A stretch of 64,000 nucleotides of DNA from Mariniflexile gromovii. Its GTDB lineage: Bacteria > Bacteroidota > Bacteroidia > Flavobacteriales > Flavobacteriaceae. The stretch is from contig NZ_JAGJCB010000015.1 in NCBI RefSeq assembly GCF_017814435.1, forward strand, positions 28,493 to 92,492, in the 5' to 3' direction. The position numbers and the translations under genes are program-made. Numbering within the stretch: the first letter of the stretch is position 1; the number at the start of each line of letters is the position of its first letter. The notes beneath the pieces were generated by a model. That model did not search any database. It worked only from the letters and a program-made list of their open reading frames with translations, and was not told where the DNA came from. Shown piece after piece: positions 63,921 to 64,000 of this stretch.

Positions 63921-64000
63921 TTATATTTTAATTATCTCATAATGATGATTCTGTGGTGTTGGAATGTTGATAATTCCGATAGGATTATCAATATTTCAAT
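63921..64000 (-). CDS. possible C-terminus of a minus-strand gene (partial)
   Basis: From the right edge, the minus strand reads 26 codons without stop, ending NIDNPIGIINIPTPQNHHYE then IIKI and TAA at 63921-63923. The composition is protein-like, but the length is too short to exclude chance. No family is recognised. Confidence 0.3.

Overview
The window looks like a chromosomal segment of a marine member of the Bacteroidota, most likely a Flavobacteriaceae polysaccharide degrader. The support is low G+C, start codons without recognisable Shine-Dalgarno sequences, a few TAnnTTTG-type promoter boxes, and family content typical of that group (TamL/TamB pair, DUF6266 protein, FucP/FucI fucose genes, KduI, TonB receptor with carboxypeptidase-like domain). 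No rRNA, tRNA or CRISPR array was recognised.

Region 1 (1-10.3 kb) is an L-fucose locus. A minus-strand unit (aldA, fucP, a 55-aa small ORF, lutA, lutB) and a plus-strand unit (aldolase, fucI, FGGY kinase) diverge around an AraC-type regulator. Together they take L-fucose through fuculose, fuculose-1-phosphate and L-lactaldehyde to L-lactate, and then to pyruvate through LutABC. A 22-nt motif occurs on both sides of the regulator. Region 2 (10.27-11.8 kb) is a graveyard: a frameshifted N-terminus of fructose-1,6-bisphosphatase and a broken M16 peptidase. Region 3 (11.9-21.5 kb) is a type I restriction-modification island, hsdM-hsdS-[DUF559]-hsdR-YgjP-like protease-cREC protein. The DUF559 gene sits in a 630-bp unit bounded by 38-nt inverted repeats. 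An excisionase-like HTH protein and a DUF6266 protein follow.

Region 4 (21.9-33.4 kb) is an accessory stretch of mostly unrelated single genes, all on the plus strand: Crp/Fnr, RidA, DJ-1, aldo-keto reductase, AraC/GyrI, amidohydrolase, methyltransferase, Map, SDR, GNAT. They are separated by recurring ~130-nt hairpin-forming elements. The ends of these elements, and for some genes the matching short inverted repeats around the gene, look like integron cassette attC sites, although no integrase is present. Similar elements recur at 40.15 kb and around a lone ORF at 63.4 kb. Region 5 (33.5-40.1 kb) is a plus-strand cluster led by a Crp/Fnr regulator: cupin, Yellow/MRJP-like protein, cyclase, MFS exporter, aldo-keto reductase, LLM oxidoreductase. 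Two GTGA-N6-TCAC palindromes precede two of its transcription units.

Region 6 (40.4-54.4 kb, minus strand) holds envelope genes: DsbD and a duplicate of its N-terminal domain, a GH19 enzyme, TamL/TamB and a TonB-dependent receptor. Region 7 (54.5-58.2 kb, minus strand) is a second, complete lutABC operon followed by kduI. Region 8 (58.4-64 kb, plus strand) has an aldose epimerase, a thioesterase, a beta-helix lipoprotein, a CPA1 antiporter, the lone cassette-like membrane-protein gene, and possibly the end of a minus-strand gene at the window edge.
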